NCBI GenBank assembly: GCA_947498415.1
Contig: CANMKB010000006.1
Coordinates: forward strand, 1 to 64,000
Length of the DNA stretch: 64,000 bases
Source: an uncultured Paracoccaceae bacterium
Lineage (GTDB): Bacteria; Pseudomonadota; Alphaproteobacteria; Rhodobacterales; Rhodobacteraceae
Reading direction: 5' to 3'
How positions within the stretch are numbered: the stretch's first letter is position 1; the number at the start of each line of letters is the position of its first letter. Position numbers and translations under genes: made by a program. The notes beneath the pieces were generated by a model that ran no database searches, was not told the DNA's origin, and worked only from the letters and a program-made list of their open reading frames with translations. Below, one piece after another: positions 33,742 through 42,971 of the stretch.

Positions 33742-35445
33742 TTAGGCTTCAAGCATCTGATCTGACAGGTGATCTAGCTTTGGCATCAGATCCAAAAGCT
33801 CGCGCGTGTAGGCTTGCTGAGGGGCCGCAAACAACGATTCTGTGTCTTGCAGTTCGACCAGCTTGCCTTGTTTCATCACTGCAACGCGATCACACATCTG
33901 ACGCACCACTGGCAGATCGTGGCTGATGAACAACATGGTGAGGCCAAGGTGTTCTTGCAGGTCTTTCAGAATGTTCAAAATTTGCGCTTGAATGGAAACA
34001 TCCAAGGCGCTTGTGGGTTCGTCACAAATCAGAAAGCGCGGCTGTGTCGCAAGGGCGCGTGCAATACAAATGCGTTGTCTTTGACCGCCGGAAAACTCGT
34101 GTGGGTACTTCAATGCCGCCTCTGGTTTAAGGCCCATGTAGCCCAACAGCTCGACCACCCGGTCGCGCATGTCTTTGCCTGACAACAAACGGTGATGCCG
34201 GATCGGTTCGGCCACGATGTCATCCACCCGCATACGGGGATTAAGCGAACTGTACGGGTCTTGGAAAATCATCTGAATGTCTTGGCGATAGGCCCGTATC
34301 GTGTCTTTATCACTTAGATCGCTGACCAGCTTGCCGTCAAAATGCACCGTGCCACCATTGGCCGCGTGTAGCCCTGAAATCACCCGCGCAACTGTTGATT
34401 TGCCAGAGCCGCTTTCACCGACCACTCCAAAGACTTCGCCGGGCATGATGTCAAAGCTCATGTCATCCACGGCGGTGAAATAGGTCCGGCGCCATGGGAA
34501 CAGGCTTGGTTTTTCGATGAAGCGCTTTGTCAGATTACGCACCTTCATGAGAGGCTGCCCCGGCATGTTTTCGATTTTTGGCCAACCGGCGGCCAGTTCT
34601 GCGATTGGGAATTCGGTCGTTCGGCCACCATAGCTGATTTGTGGGAACCGCCGCAGTTTCAGGCCGGGACGGGGGACTGCCGCGATCAAAGACTGTGTGT
34701 ATTCGTGTTGCGGGTGGCCCATGACTTGCGCGGTTGGGCCGCTTTCGACCACCGCTCCGCCGTACATGACGGTGACACGATCTGTGGTGTCTGCAATCAC
34801 GCCCATATCGTGGGTGATCAAGATCACACCCACTTGGCGTTCGTCTGCCAGCTCTCGGATCAGATCAAGGATCTGCGCTTGCACAGCCACATCAAGTGCT
34901 GTGGTTGGCTCGTCTGCGATGATCACATCAGGCTCTGAACATAGGGCGAGGGCGATCACTACACGTTGGCGCATCCCGCCGGAAAACTGATGCGGATAGT
35001 AATCAAGCCGCGTTTCCGCATCTGCGATCCCAACACGGTCCAGCAGATCAAACGCCCGCTGGTCGGCCTCGTCCCCAGAAACATCAAGGTTGGCGATGAT
35101 CGTTTCGGTGAGTTGCTGGCGCACCGTGAACAGCGGGTTCAGCGATGTCAGCGGGTCTTGAAAGATCATCGAAATGCGCCTGCCACGCAAGCTGCGCATG
35201 GCCTCGGCATCCAAGCCGCTGATGATATCGCCCTTAAACGCAATTGTACCACTTGCGATACGCCCGGGACGCTCGAGCAGACTCATGATGGCCGCGCCGA
35301 TGGTCGATTTTCCGGCACCGCTTTCGCCGACAAGGCCATGAATTTCACCGAGGGCAACCGTCAGATCGGCGGCATCAACCGCAGTGAACAGTTTCCGGCG
35401 GGTGGGGAACTCAACTGTCAGATTTTGGATATCAATCAAGCTCAT
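33742..35445 (-). CDS. Peptide ABC transporter, fused DppD-DppF ATPases
   Basis: A 567-residue protein with two complete ABC domains in one chain. Domain 1: Walker A GESGAGKST (residues 40-48), signature FSGGMRQR, H-loop ITHDM. Domain 2: Walker A GESGSGKST, signature FSGGQRQR, H-loop ISHDL. All catalytic motifs are intact in both halves. Such fused ATPases serve oligopeptide/dipeptide-type (Dpp/Opp) importers. The ATG at 35445 is chosen because it begins MSLIDIQNLTVEF and follows GAGG. It is the last gene of the operon, after the binding protein and two permeases, with a 366-bp gap before it. Confidence 0.9.
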   Translation of the reverse strand: MSLIDIQNLTVEFPTRRKLFTAVDAADLTVALGEIHGLVGESGAGKSTIGAAIMSLLERPGRIASGTIAFKGDIISGLDAEAMRSLRGRRISMIFQDPLTSLNPLFTVRQQLTETIIANLDVSGDEADQRAFDLLDRVGIADAETRLDYYPHQFSGGMRQRVVIALALCSEPDVIIADEPTTALDVAVQAQILDLIRELADERQVGVILITHDMGVIADTTDRVTVMYGGAVVESGPTAQVMGHPQHEYTQSLIAAVPRPGLKLRRFPQISYGGRTTEFPIAELAAGWPKIENMPGQPLMKVRNLTKRFIEKPSLFPWRRTYFTAVDDMSFDIMPGEVFGVVGESGSGKSTVARVISGLHAANGGTVHFDGKLVSDLSDKDTIRAYRQDIQMIFQDPYSSLNPRMRVDDIVAEPIRHHRLLSGKDMRDRVVELLGYMGLKPEAALKYPHEFSGGQRQRICIARALATQPRFLICDEPTSALDVSIQAQILNILKDLQEHLGLTMLFISHDLPVVRQMCDRVAVMKQGKLVELQDTESLFAAPQQAYTRELLDLMPKLDHLSDQMLEA

Positions 35446-35811
35446 AGCAGTGCCTCGCGGGTTGGCGTGGCGGCGCAAGGCCCGTTTTGACGCAAGGTTG
35501 TTTTGTTAAGTTTTTGACAGGGTGGGGGTTGATTGTTTACATAACTTTTCAAGGCCGCATGGGAGAACCTTAGGGATGCAGTCGCAACTGAAATCCATAT
35601 GTGTGGAGCTTTTGCCATGTGCATGTCCCTTGAAGCCCTGGTGCTTTTTCTGAATCTGATCGGCCCTGAAAAGGTCACAACCTCACCCGATGCCATGGTG
35701 GTGCATGCCACCGCCGGCCCCGCGATCTGGACAGAGGTAGACGGTGACTGGTGCACAGATGCGCCAAAAACCGTGCAAGCCTCAAAGTAAGTCTGTCCGG
35801 TCATCGCAGCC
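35446..35811. other. 366-bp gap inside the peptide transporter operon
   Basis: An unusual gap between the second permease and the ATPase gene. The only convincing frame runs on the opposite strand (35617-35790). A minus-strand frame of 120 codons also spans the gap, but its composition is that of a shadow and it runs past the ATPase start in another frame. The gap could also hold a second promoter for the ATPase gene. Confidence 0.5.
35617..35790 (+). CDS. Possible 57-residue protein antisense to the dpp operon
   Basis: A short frame with a good ribosome site (GTGGAG eight bases before the ATG) and third positions rich in G and C, as in neighbouring genes. It reads MCMSLEALVLFLNLIGPEKVT and ends DWCTDAPKTVQASK. 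No family recognised. It lies on the strand opposite the peptide transporter operon, in the gap between permease and ATPase genes. Confidence 0.35.
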   Translation: MCMSLEALVLFLNLIGPEKVTTSPDAMVVHATAGPAIWTEVDGDWCTDAPKTVQASK

Positions 35812-36753
35812 TCACCGTAGTTTCGGGTTCAGTGCGTCGCGCAGCCAGTCGCCCAGTAGGTTGACGGCCAGCGCCAGCGTTAACAGCGTGACGGATGGGA
35901 AGAACAAGATCCACCATTCGCCGGAAAACAAGAACCCTTGGCCGATGCGGATCAAGGTGCCAAGCGAGGGCTGGGTGGGCGGAGCGCCGACGCCCAAATA
36001 GCTTAGAGTTGCCTCGGCAATAATGGCCAACGCCAACGAGATGGTTGCAATCACCAAGACCGGTGACAGCACGTTGGGTAGGATGTGGCGGATCATAATG
36101 GGGAAAGATTTGCGCCCAATCAATCGGGCGGCTTGCACGTATTCTTTGTTCTTCTCAACCATAGTCGCCCCCCGCACCACGCGGGCGAATTGCACCCAGT
36201 CTGATAGGCCGATTGATAAGATGAGCACCCAGATCGCAAGCTGATCGCGGTATTCGACGGGGGTGAACCCTTTGGCCACGCCAAAGATAAGCATGGCCAC
36301 CAAAATTGAGGGAAAGGTCAGCTGAACATCGGCGATGCGCATGATGATCGTGTCGGTCCAACCGCCAAAGTAACCCGAAATGAGCCCAAGAGAGACACCG
36401 ATAAACAGCCCAAGCGCCACGGCGGCAAACCCAACAAACAGCGAAATTCGCATGCCATATAGGATTGTCGAATAAACATCGCGACCCTGATCATCGGTGC
36501 CCATCAAAAAGGTTTCGCCTGTGAACTCGCTGGGCGTGTTCGGGGCCACAAACCCATTCAAGAGGTTGAGATTGGCCGGGTCAAAAGGGTTCATCGTTGC
36601 AAGCAAAGGTGCAAACAGGGCGGATAATAGCAAGATCGCTGTGACTACAAACGACACAACAGCCACAGGCGAGTGTCGGAAATTCCAAGCGAAATCGCTG
36701 TCCCAGGCGCGGGCCAATCTGGATTTCGGCTTAGGGGCAGGGGTGTCGGTCAT
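35812..36753 (-). CDS. Peptide ABC transporter permease 2 (DppC type)
   Basis: A 313-residue inner-membrane permease of about six helices, with the DppC family N-terminal tail (DFAWNFRHSPVAVVSFVVTAILL), FLMGTDDQGRDVYSTILYGMRISL and the ATPase-contact loop KNKEYVQAARLIGRKSFPIMIRHILPN. It overlaps the preceding permease gene by four bases. Together they would form the channel for the binding protein encoded upstream. Confidence 0.93.
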   Translation of the reverse strand: MTDTPAPKPKSRLARAWDSDFAWNFRHSPVAVVSFVVTAILLLSALFAPLLATMNPFDPANLNLLNGFVAPNTPSEFTGETFLMGTDDQGRDVYSTILYGMRISLFVGFAAVALGLFIGVSLGLISGYFGGWTDTIIMRIADVQLTFPSILVAMLIFGVAKGFTPVEYRDQLAIWVLILSIGLSDWVQFARVVRGATMVEKNKEYVQAARLIGRKSFPIMIRHILPNVLSPVLVIATISLALAIIAEATLSYLGVGAPPTQPSLGTLIRIGQGFLFSGEWWILFFPSVTLLTLALAVNLLGDWLRDALNPKLR

Positions 36754-37712
36754 ACGCGGAGCCTTGGGTCAACGGCGACATACAATAGGTCTACGATCAG
36801 GTTGATGCCTACAAACATGACAGAGATCAGCATGAGGTAGGCCGCCATCACCGGAATGTCGACAAATTGGATGGCGTTCAAAAATAGAAGCCCCATGCCG
36901 GGCCATTGGAACACAGATTCAGTGATAATCGCAAAAGCGATCAAAGACCCCAGTTGCAGACCGGTCACGGTGATCACGGGCACCATGGTGTTTTTCAGCG
37001 CATGTCTGAATGTCACTGCACGTTCGCTTAGGCCGCGGGCGCGGGCAAAACGAATGTAATCTTCGCGCAAAACCACCAGCATTTCAGAGCGCACCAACCG
37101 CATGATCAATGTCATTTGATACAGACCCAGCGTGATGGATGGTAAAACAAGCGCCTTTAGTCCGCTGGCGGTCAGGAACCCGGTTGTCCAATTGCCAAGG
37201 GCCACGGTTTCTCCGCGTCCGAAGCTAGAGAACCAGCTAAGCTCGACCGCAAAGAGGTAGATCAGCAAAATGCCGATCAAGAATGTGGGGAGCGACACGC
37301 CGATCAAGCTGAGGATCATGATGGAGTTTGCAAGAAACCCGTCGCGTCGAATGGCGGTGATGACGCCGAGTATAATACCAAGTGTCAGCGCAAAGACCCC
37401 AGAGACTGCAGCAAGTTCGAGCGTGGCAGGCGCTCGTTCAACCAGAATGTCAGCGACGGGGCGGCCCTGTTCATAAGACACGCCCAGATTGCCCTGCAAC
37501 GCGGACAGGATGAATTTGAAGTATTGGACAACAAACGGCTGATCCAACCCCAGCTGGGCCTTAAGGCGGGCGATATCTTCTTCGGTGCGTTCCTGCCCCA
37601 GCATATTGTCGATGGGGTCGCCGATGAAATTGAACATCGCAAAGGCCACCAGCCCCACGATCAGCAGAACCAAGAGCGCCTGAAAGACGCGACGGATGAT
37701 ATATGAAAGCAT
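36750..37712 (-). CDS. Peptide ABC transporter permease 1 (DppB type)
   Basis: A 320-residue permease of about six helices. Begins MLSYIIRRVFQALLVLLIV, the usual DppB start, and has the contact loop REDYIRFARARGLSERAVTFRHALKN. It lies 45 bp after the binding protein gene and overlaps the second permease. Confidence 0.93.
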   Translation of the reverse strand: MLSYIIRRVFQALLVLLIVGLVAFAMFNFIGDPIDNMLGQERTEEDIARLKAQLGLDQPFVVQYFKFILSALQGNLGVSYEQGRPVADILVERAPATLELAAVSGVFALTLGIILGVITAIRRDGFLANSIMILSLIGVSLPTFLIGILLIYLFAVELSWFSSFGRGETVALGNWTTGFLTASGLKALVLPSITLGLYQMTLIMRLVRSEMLVVLREDYIRFARARGLSERAVTFRHALKNTMVPVITVTGLQLGSLIAFAIITESVFQWPGMGLLFLNAIQFVDIPVMAAYLMLISVMFVGINLIVDLLYVAVDPRLRV

Positions 37713-37757
37713 GTGCGGTGCGTTTCGCCCGCGCGACAGATCGCGCGGGCAAATGAC

Positions 37758-39323
37758 TTAGTTCATGGTAACCCAGCGCAGGATAAAGAAGTTATCCGGG
37801 CGCTGTGTCAGGTTTACATTGTCGCGTGTGCCCCAAACCAATGGCTGCACATACATTGGCACATAGGCGTGCTCTGACTGATAAATGCCAACGATCTCAT
37901 CAATCATTGCCTGACGTTTTCCATCGTCGATTTCAGACTGCACCAAGGGCAGCAGCTCATCGACACGTGCGTTGGAAAATCCACCAAAGTTCCAAGACCC
38001 AAGCTTCTTTTCAGAATTTGGCGTGGACACAAGGAAGCGCACAGGATGCTCGTGGTCAAACGTACCTGGGGACCAGCCGAGCAGATACATGTCAAAGTTA
38101 TCTTCGCGCAGTTCTGGCCAGTAGTTTTGCACCGGCATCGCGTCGAGTTCTGCCTTGATACCGACCTGCGCCAGCATACCTGTTACAGCCTGACACACCG
38201 CTTCGTCATTCAGATAGCGGTTGTTTGGGCATTTCAAGCCAAAGGAGAATCCGTCAGCATATCCGGCCTCTGCGAGCAGAGCCTTGGCGCCGGCTGGATC
38301 ATAGGCAGGACGATCAGATAGGCCAGCGGAATAGCCGCGCATCGCGGGGCTGACCAATTGGCTGGAGGCTTCGGCGCTGCCACGCATGATGGTTTTCAAA
38401 ATGGCATCTACGTTGATCGCTTTTGCAACGGCTTCGCGCACGCGCACGTCTTGGAAAGGGTTCTTTTCGCCTTCCATTGCAGTGTATTTCAGCGTGTCGG
38501 CCTCGTGGCCAAAGCCCAGCATGATCACACGCGCCTCAATACCACGCACAACACGTGTGCCGTCGCGGCTATCTACACGATCGGCGTCCTGAATAGGCAC
38601 CGGATTGATCATATCTACATCGCCAGACAACAACGCGGCGACAGCTGTGGCAGGGTTATCAATTGGCGTGAATGTCGCCTCGGTGATGTTGTGTTCAGCT
38701 GTATCCCACCAACCGTCAAACGGAACCAAAGTGGTTGTCAGGCCGGGTTGGCGATCAGAGATCACAAAGGCGCCGGTGCCGTTTGCGTTGAGTGTCGCGT
38801 AGTTCCCGCTTTCTTTGTCGGGCAGGGCGGCATTGTTGGCCTCGGCCCAGCCGCTGTCCATGATCATCCAGTTTGCGATGGAATCCGGAAAGATTGGGTT
38901 GGGCGCGGATGTCAGAATATCGACGGTGTAATCATCCACCACTTTCACGTCAGACACAGGCGCAAACCAGCTGCGTGTGTCAGATGCTTCGTTTGAGGCG
39001 CGTTGATAGCTGAACAGTACATCCTGTGCGTCAAATGTTGCACCATCGTGGAACGTGACGCCTTGGCGCAGATTAAATCGCCAGCCTTCGCCCTCGCCAA
39101 TGGGCTGCCATGAGACAGCCAAGGCAGGCTCAATCGACATGTCTTTACCGCGACGGACCAAGCCTTCGTATACGTTGTTCAAAAAGCCCAAAACGGGGGC
39201 TGAGTTCACAGCATGTGGATCCATTGTTTGTGGATCAGTTGTACCAGCCCATCGGAAAGTCTCTGCATAGCTTGCGGTCGCACAAGCCAATGACACTGCC
39301 GAAACGGCAATATACTTTAGCAT
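37758..39323 (-). CDS. Peptide ABC transporter, substrate-binding protein
   Basis: A 521-residue periplasmic protein of the SBP_bac_5 family (DppA/OppA). Signal peptide MLKYIAVSAVSLACATASYA, cleaved near residue 20. Family pattern TDPQTMDPHAVNSAPVLGFLNNVYEGLVRRGKD and DAQDVLFSYQRASNEA. Ligands of this family include peptides, opines, nickel complexes and glutathione; specificity cannot be read from sequence. First gene of a four-gene operon (binding protein, two permeases, fused ATPase). Confidence 0.92.
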   Translation of the reverse strand: MLKYIAVSAVSLACATASYAETFRWAGTTDPQTMDPHAVNSAPVLGFLNNVYEGLVRRGKDMSIEPALAVSWQPIGEGEGWRFNLRQGVTFHDGATFDAQDVLFSYQRASNEASDTRSWFAPVSDVKVVDDYTVDILTSAPNPIFPDSIANWMIMDSGWAEANNAALPDKESGNYATLNANGTGAFVISDRQPGLTTTLVPFDGWWDTAEHNITEATFTPIDNPATAVAALLSGDVDMINPVPIQDADRVDSRDGTRVVRGIEARVIMLGFGHEADTLKYTAMEGEKNPFQDVRVREAVAKAINVDAILKTIMRGSAEASSQLVSPAMRGYSAGLSDRPAYDPAGAKALLAEAGYADGFSFGLKCPNNRYLNDEAVCQAVTGMLAQVGIKAELDAMPVQNYWPELREDNFDMYLLGWSPGTFDHEHPVRFLVSTPNSEKKLGSWNFGGFSNARVDELLPLVQSEIDDGKRQAMIDEIVGIYQSEHAYVPMYVQPLVWGTRDNVNLTQRPDNFFILRWVTMN

Positions 39324-39656
39324 TTTAATCTCCCTGTTTTTCGCACGAATTCTTAGAATGATCTTTATCTGTGTCGCGCAATATGAATTCAGTATGCGCC
39401 ATTCGCTAAAAAAGGGAAGCCTGTCCTAGGGGCGAATAGAATAAAACATTGGCATATCCTGCCAATGAGGAGACTGGCCCCAGGGTGACGCGAAATGTTC
39501 TATTCTGCTAAACAGCGCACCACCCCTGAAACATTTGCGGGCTGGGGAGCGCTTTCTAGTCTACCTAAATTTGCCTGATGAAATCATCAGCTCGGACGTT
39601 TTGCAGACGCACAGTGATCTGCCACGGCATGTCGCTGTGCCCAAGCTGGCCCGATC
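39324..39656. other. 333-bp gap with inverted repeats upstream of the peptide transporter
   Basis: No gene seen. It must hold the end of the ProVWX-type operon and the promoter of the peptide transporter, both on the minus strand. Visible structure is the perfect dyad at 39447-39467 and a wider split repeat: GAATAGAA-TAAA-ACATT at 39434-39450 matched by AATGTTCTATTC at 39494-39505. Confidence 0.6.
39447..39467. promoter_or_regulatory. Operator-like dyad before the peptide transporter
   Basis: CATTGGCA - TATCC - TGCCAATG, perfect 8-bp arms, about 125 bp before the binding-protein start. LacI- or GntR-type regulators use dyads of this size, but no such gene is adjacent. Confidence 0.5.
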
Positions 39657-40691
39657 TTAGTGTCCGCTGCGTTTCTGTGGAACAAGCGCCCGCATGAGGT
39701 CACTCATTTTAAGTACACCCACCGGCGCACCCTCATGGGTTACAACATAAGTACCGCTGGATTCCCCACCGGTTTGTGCGATCACCTGTTCAAGTGTGGA
39801 TTCACGATCCACTTCACCCGCAGCACCGTCGACTTCTGTCAGTGGTGACATAATAGAACGCACGCGCAAAACGCGCGCCCGGTTGATGTCTGAGATAAAG
39901 TCAACGATGTAGTCGTCTTCGGGATTTAGCAGGATGTGCTGTGGTTCATCTTGCTGCACAACTTCGCCGTCTTTCAAAATCACAAGGTGATCGGCCAGCT
40001 TAAGCGCTTCGTCCAGATCGTGAGAGATAAAGACGATGGTTTTGTTCAGCTCTGTTTGCAGCTCGAGCAGCAAATCCTGCATATCGGTGCGGATGAGTGG
40101 ATCAAGTGCCGAGAACGCTTCGTCCATCAACATGATCGGCGCATTGGATGTCAGCGCGCGGGCAATCCCAACGCGTTGCTGCATCCCGCCAGACAGCTGA
40201 TGTGGATAGCTTTCCTCATAGCCGCCAAGACCCACACGATCGAGCCATTTTGCAGCTTCGACTTCGTAGTCTTTGGCGTCTTCGCCGCGCACAATTGGGG
40301 CCGTTGCAGCATTCAGCAGGACGTTACGGTGCGGCAATAGGGCAAAGTGTTGAAAGACCATCGACATGGTCCGGCGTCGCACATCGCGCAACCGGTTTTC
40401 ATCATAGTCCAAAACGTTCTCGCCCTGCACGAGCAGTTCGCCCTCGGTCGGATCAATAAGCCGGTTGATGTGGCGCACCAGCGTGGATTTACCAGAGCCA
40501 GACAGGCCCATGATCACCGTGATTTCGCCTTCTTGCATGTCTACATTGATGTCACGCAGGCCCAACACGTGGCCGTGTTCGACATTTAGCTGTTCTTTGC
40601 CCATGCCCTGACGCACGAACGACATTGCCTGTTGCGGGTTTTCGCCAAATACCTTGTATAGGTTGCGAATAGAAATCATCGCGTTGCTCAT
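39657..40691 (-). CDS. proV: Glycine betaine/proline ABC transporter ATPase (ProV type)
   Basis: A 344-residue ATPase of the ProV/OpuAA group. Walker A GLSGSGKST, signature LSGGMQQR, Walker B MLMDEAFSALD, H-loop FISHDLDEA. A partial C-terminal CBS region (LEQVIAQTGGESSGTYVVTHEGAPVGVLKMSDLMRAL) is the osmosensing module seen in this group. Last gene of the three-gene operon proX-proW-proV, 11 bp behind proW. It imports compatible solutes such as betaine or proline betaine; exact ligand unknown. Confidence 0.92.
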   Translation of the reverse strand: MSNAMISIRNLYKVFGENPQQAMSFVRQGMGKEQLNVEHGHVLGLRDINVDMQEGEITVIMGLSGSGKSTLVRHINRLIDPTEGELLVQGENVLDYDENRLRDVRRRTMSMVFQHFALLPHRNVLLNAATAPIVRGEDAKDYEVEAAKWLDRVGLGGYEESYPHQLSGGMQQRVGIARALTSNAPIMLMDEAFSALDPLIRTDMQDLLLELQTELNKTIVFISHDLDEALKLADHLVILKDGEVVQQDEPQHILLNPEDDYIVDFISDINRARVLRVRSIMSPLTEVDGAAGEVDRESTLEQVIAQTGGESSGTYVVTHEGAPVGVLKMSDLMRALVPQKRSGH

Positions 40692-40702
40692 ATGCCTAGT
40701 CC

Positions 40703-41734
40703 TTAGTGTTTTTGGCCGGCATTTACGCGCGCCAGTGCAGATTTCGTCACGCGGTCAAGAATGATCGCGAGGATCACAATGCCCAGACCGGCCACAAGGC
40801 CAACGCCCAATTCAAGGTTGCGAATACCGCGAAGGACCAACACGCCCAGACCGGGTGCTGAGACCAAAGAGGCGATGACAACCATGGCAAGGCTCATCAT
40901 GATGGTCTGGTTTACACCCGCCATAATGTTGGGCAACGCCAGTGGAATTTGCACTTGATAGAGTTTCTGTCGAGGTGTCATGCCAAAGGCTTGCGCCGCT
41001 TCGAGCACTTCTTTGTCGACCATGCGAATGCCCAAATCCGTCAGGCGAATAACTGGAACGATTGCGTATAGAATAATCGCAATGCCGTAGAGTTTGGATT
41101 CCGTCACGCTGAACAAGAAGATCAGCGGAATAAGGTAAACAAATGTCGGCAAGGTTTGCAGCATATCCAGAATGGGCAAGACCACCCTTTGCAATCGGTT
41201 TGATCGCGACATTGCAATGCCTATGGGCACCCCAAGCGCAACACTGATCAGCGCGCAGACAAAGACAATGGATAGGGTCTGAATGGCGGGCAGGTAATGA
41301 TCAATAAAGGCAAGACCTAGGATCGAGGCGCCAACCGAAAAGACGATAGACCAAGACCGAGACACCCAATAGGTGATGAGCAGAAGCACAGGAATGACGA
41401 TCCACCACGGGGTGCTTTCAGCCACCCACATTGCGCCGTCAAGCATCCAGCTGAGCGGTTCGGTGATGGGATCTAAGATGAAACGCAAAGAGTCTTTGAT
41501 GGCCAGAAAACCATCTTCCAACCCAGCGGTCAGGTCGCGCGATTTCGGGAATTTGTCGCAGGAGGCATTGAGCGCATCCATCGAAGGGAAGGGTGTATCC
41601 CAAGCAGAGGTTTCTTGGGTGCCGCCGTTTTTGCGGGCCAGCAAATCTGCCATGGAAAGTGGCGCGCTGCCGCCGCCTTCGTCGCACCATTCCTTTAAGC
41701 CAAGGGTTTCAAACAATGAATCATAAGTGGCCAT
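40703..41734 (-). CDS. proW: Glycine betaine/proline ABC transporter permease (ProW type)
   Basis: A 343-residue permease. The first ~95 residues form a long hydrophilic N-terminal tail (typical of ProW) before about six to seven helices. Family motifs: LGVPIGIAMSRSNRLQRVVLPILDMLQTLPTFVYLIP and LEAAQAFGMTPRQKLYQVQIPLALPNIMAGVNQTIMM, the ATPase contact loop. Located between proX and proV. Confidence 0.92.
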   Translation of the reverse strand: MATYDSLFETLGLKEWCDEGGGSAPLSMADLLARKNGGTQETSAWDTPFPSMDALNASCDKFPKSRDLTAGLEDGFLAIKDSLRFILDPITEPLSWMLDGAMWVAESTPWWIVIPVLLLITYWVSRSWSIVFSVGASILGLAFIDHYLPAIQTLSIVFVCALISVALGVPIGIAMSRSNRLQRVVLPILDMLQTLPTFVYLIPLIFLFSVTESKLYGIAIILYAIVPVIRLTDLGIRMVDKEVLEAAQAFGMTPRQKLYQVQIPLALPNIMAGVNQTIMMSLAMVVIASLVSAPGLGVLVLRGIRNLELGVGLVAGLGIVILAIILDRVTKSALARVNAGQKH

Positions 41735-41765
41735 GGACTGCTCCTGCGCGTCTCGCGCTTATTAA

Positions 41766-41794
41766 CAAGGCCCGCACATCGGGTGCGGGCCTTG
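41766..41794 (-). promoter_or_regulatory. Intercistronic hairpin between proX and proW
   Basis: Perfect 12-bp stem CAAGGCCCGCAC / GTGCGGGCCTTG with a 5-base loop, in the 75-bp gap after proX. On the minus strand it is followed by TTAATAAG, not a T run. It probably limits read-through or protects the binding-protein message, so ProX exceeds the membrane parts. Confidence 0.75.
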
Positions 41795-41809
41795 CAAGAT
41801 TGGACTGAA

Positions 41810-42778
41810 TTATTCGAAGAACGCGGCCAATTTGGCGTTTGCGTCTTCGTTGACCCAGCTAGACCACTGATCTTTGTTGTTGATCAGGAAGTATACAGCG
41901 GCTTCTTCGTAGCTCGCCTTGTTTTGATCCATCCAGTTTAGGAAACCCAGAACTGTATCGTTGTCATACGTCATTTTAGACATGAACTCTGCAATCGCAG
42001 GCTCACGGTCGGCAAAGTCGGTGGTGACAACGGTTTTCACTGGGCCTACAGGCCAGGCAGACAATTCTGTCGCAGTACACTCGGCATTGGCGGCACATTG
42101 GAACTGCTCTTCGTTGTATGGAACACCCATATCGACTTTAACCATGTCGTATTTGGCCAGCAGTGGATCCGGAGACCAGTAGTAGCCCAACCAAGGCTCG
42201 CCGCTTTCATAGGCCGCCCCGATAGAGGTCGCCAGTGTTTCGCCGGAACCGTGGTTAAAGATCTCGTAACCCGCTTCCTCTAGGCCAGCAAGACGTGCAA
42301 GATCGCCGTTTGTGTTGGTGCATGCCCAACCCGCTGGACAGTTATGGAAGCGACCGCCCATCAGATCAACATTGGCTCTCAGGCCTTCGATGGTTGTCAG
42401 CTCTGGGTTCTTATCAACCATATAACGTGGCACCCACCAGCCTTCGAGGCCGCCGTCTGCCAAAACATCTGCAACGGTCGTGATTTTACCAGCGTCCTGC
42501 AGCTCTTGGTACGCAGGTGCGCCATTGATCCAAAGTTCAGTTACAATGTCAGGCTTGCCGGTTTCAGCAACGGATACCAAGGAAGGCGTGGTGGAGGACG
42601 GTACTTTTTGAACCGTACAGCCATAGCCGTTTTCCATGATGAATTTTGCAACTTCGGTAATGACCGCGCTAGACGCCCAGTTCATTTCGGTGATGGAAAC
42701 TTCGCCGCATGTGTCCGCGGCCGCGAGGCCTGGCGCCATCAATACGCCAAAGGACGCTCCGATCAGTAGTTTACGCAT
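41810..42778 (-). CDS. proX: Glycine betaine-type substrate-binding protein (ProX/OpuAC)
   Basis: A 322-residue periplasmic protein. The ATG at 42778 gives signal peptide MRKLLIGASFGVLMAPGLAAA and follows AGGGAGA. The OpuAC pattern is seen in EMNWASSAVITEVAKFIMENGYGCTVQKVPSSTTPS and GEPWLGYYWSPDPLL; aromatic residues of these stretches form the cation-pi box for quaternary ammonium ligands. Internal Cys pairs (NCPAGWAC, QCAANAEC) suggest disulphides. First gene of the transporter operon, divergent from a MarR-type regulator. Confidence 0.9.
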   Translation of the reverse strand: MRKLLIGASFGVLMAPGLAAADTCGEVSITEMNWASSAVITEVAKFIMENGYGCTVQKVPSSTTPSLVSVAETGKPDIVTELWINGAPAYQELQDAGKITTVADVLADGGLEGWWVPRYMVDKNPELTTIEGLRANVDLMGGRFHNCPAGWACTNTNGDLARLAGLEEAGYEIFNHGSGETLATSIGAAYESGEPWLGYYWSPDPLLAKYDMVKVDMGVPYNEEQFQCAANAECTATELSAWPVGPVKTVVTTDFADREPAIAEFMSKMTYDNDTVLGFLNWMDQNKASYEEAAVYFLINNKDQWSSWVNEDANAKLAAFFE

Positions 42779-42801
42779 TTGTATCTCCCTAGTTACTTCT
42801 G

Positions 42802-42834
42802 CCACCTTGAAGTGGTCAATTTGCTTAGTAAAGC
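42802..42834. promoter_or_regulatory. Short dyads before proX
   Basis: CCAC-CTTGAA-GTGG at 42802-42815 and GCTT-AGTA-AAGC at 42823-42834, both perfect 4-bp-arm dyads in the divergent promoter region. Short enough to be chance; listed as candidate MarR sites. Confidence 0.3.
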
Positions 42835-42971
42835 TAATAATTTTTGAATGTATTTACTGCAAGGAATTCATAGGCTTCCCTAACGTAAACCTATCCACGT
42901 ATTGACACACCGGTTCGCATATCAAAGTAATACTTTGTTTGAAAATTTCAAAACTTCGCGTAGAAAAACCT

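Noticed and set aside
35442..35804. Minus-strand frame of 120 codons in the gap of the peptide transporter operon
   Set aside because: Ser/Thr/Pro-rich translation with no fold-like pattern; it looks like the shadow of the opposite small frame and runs past the ATPase start.
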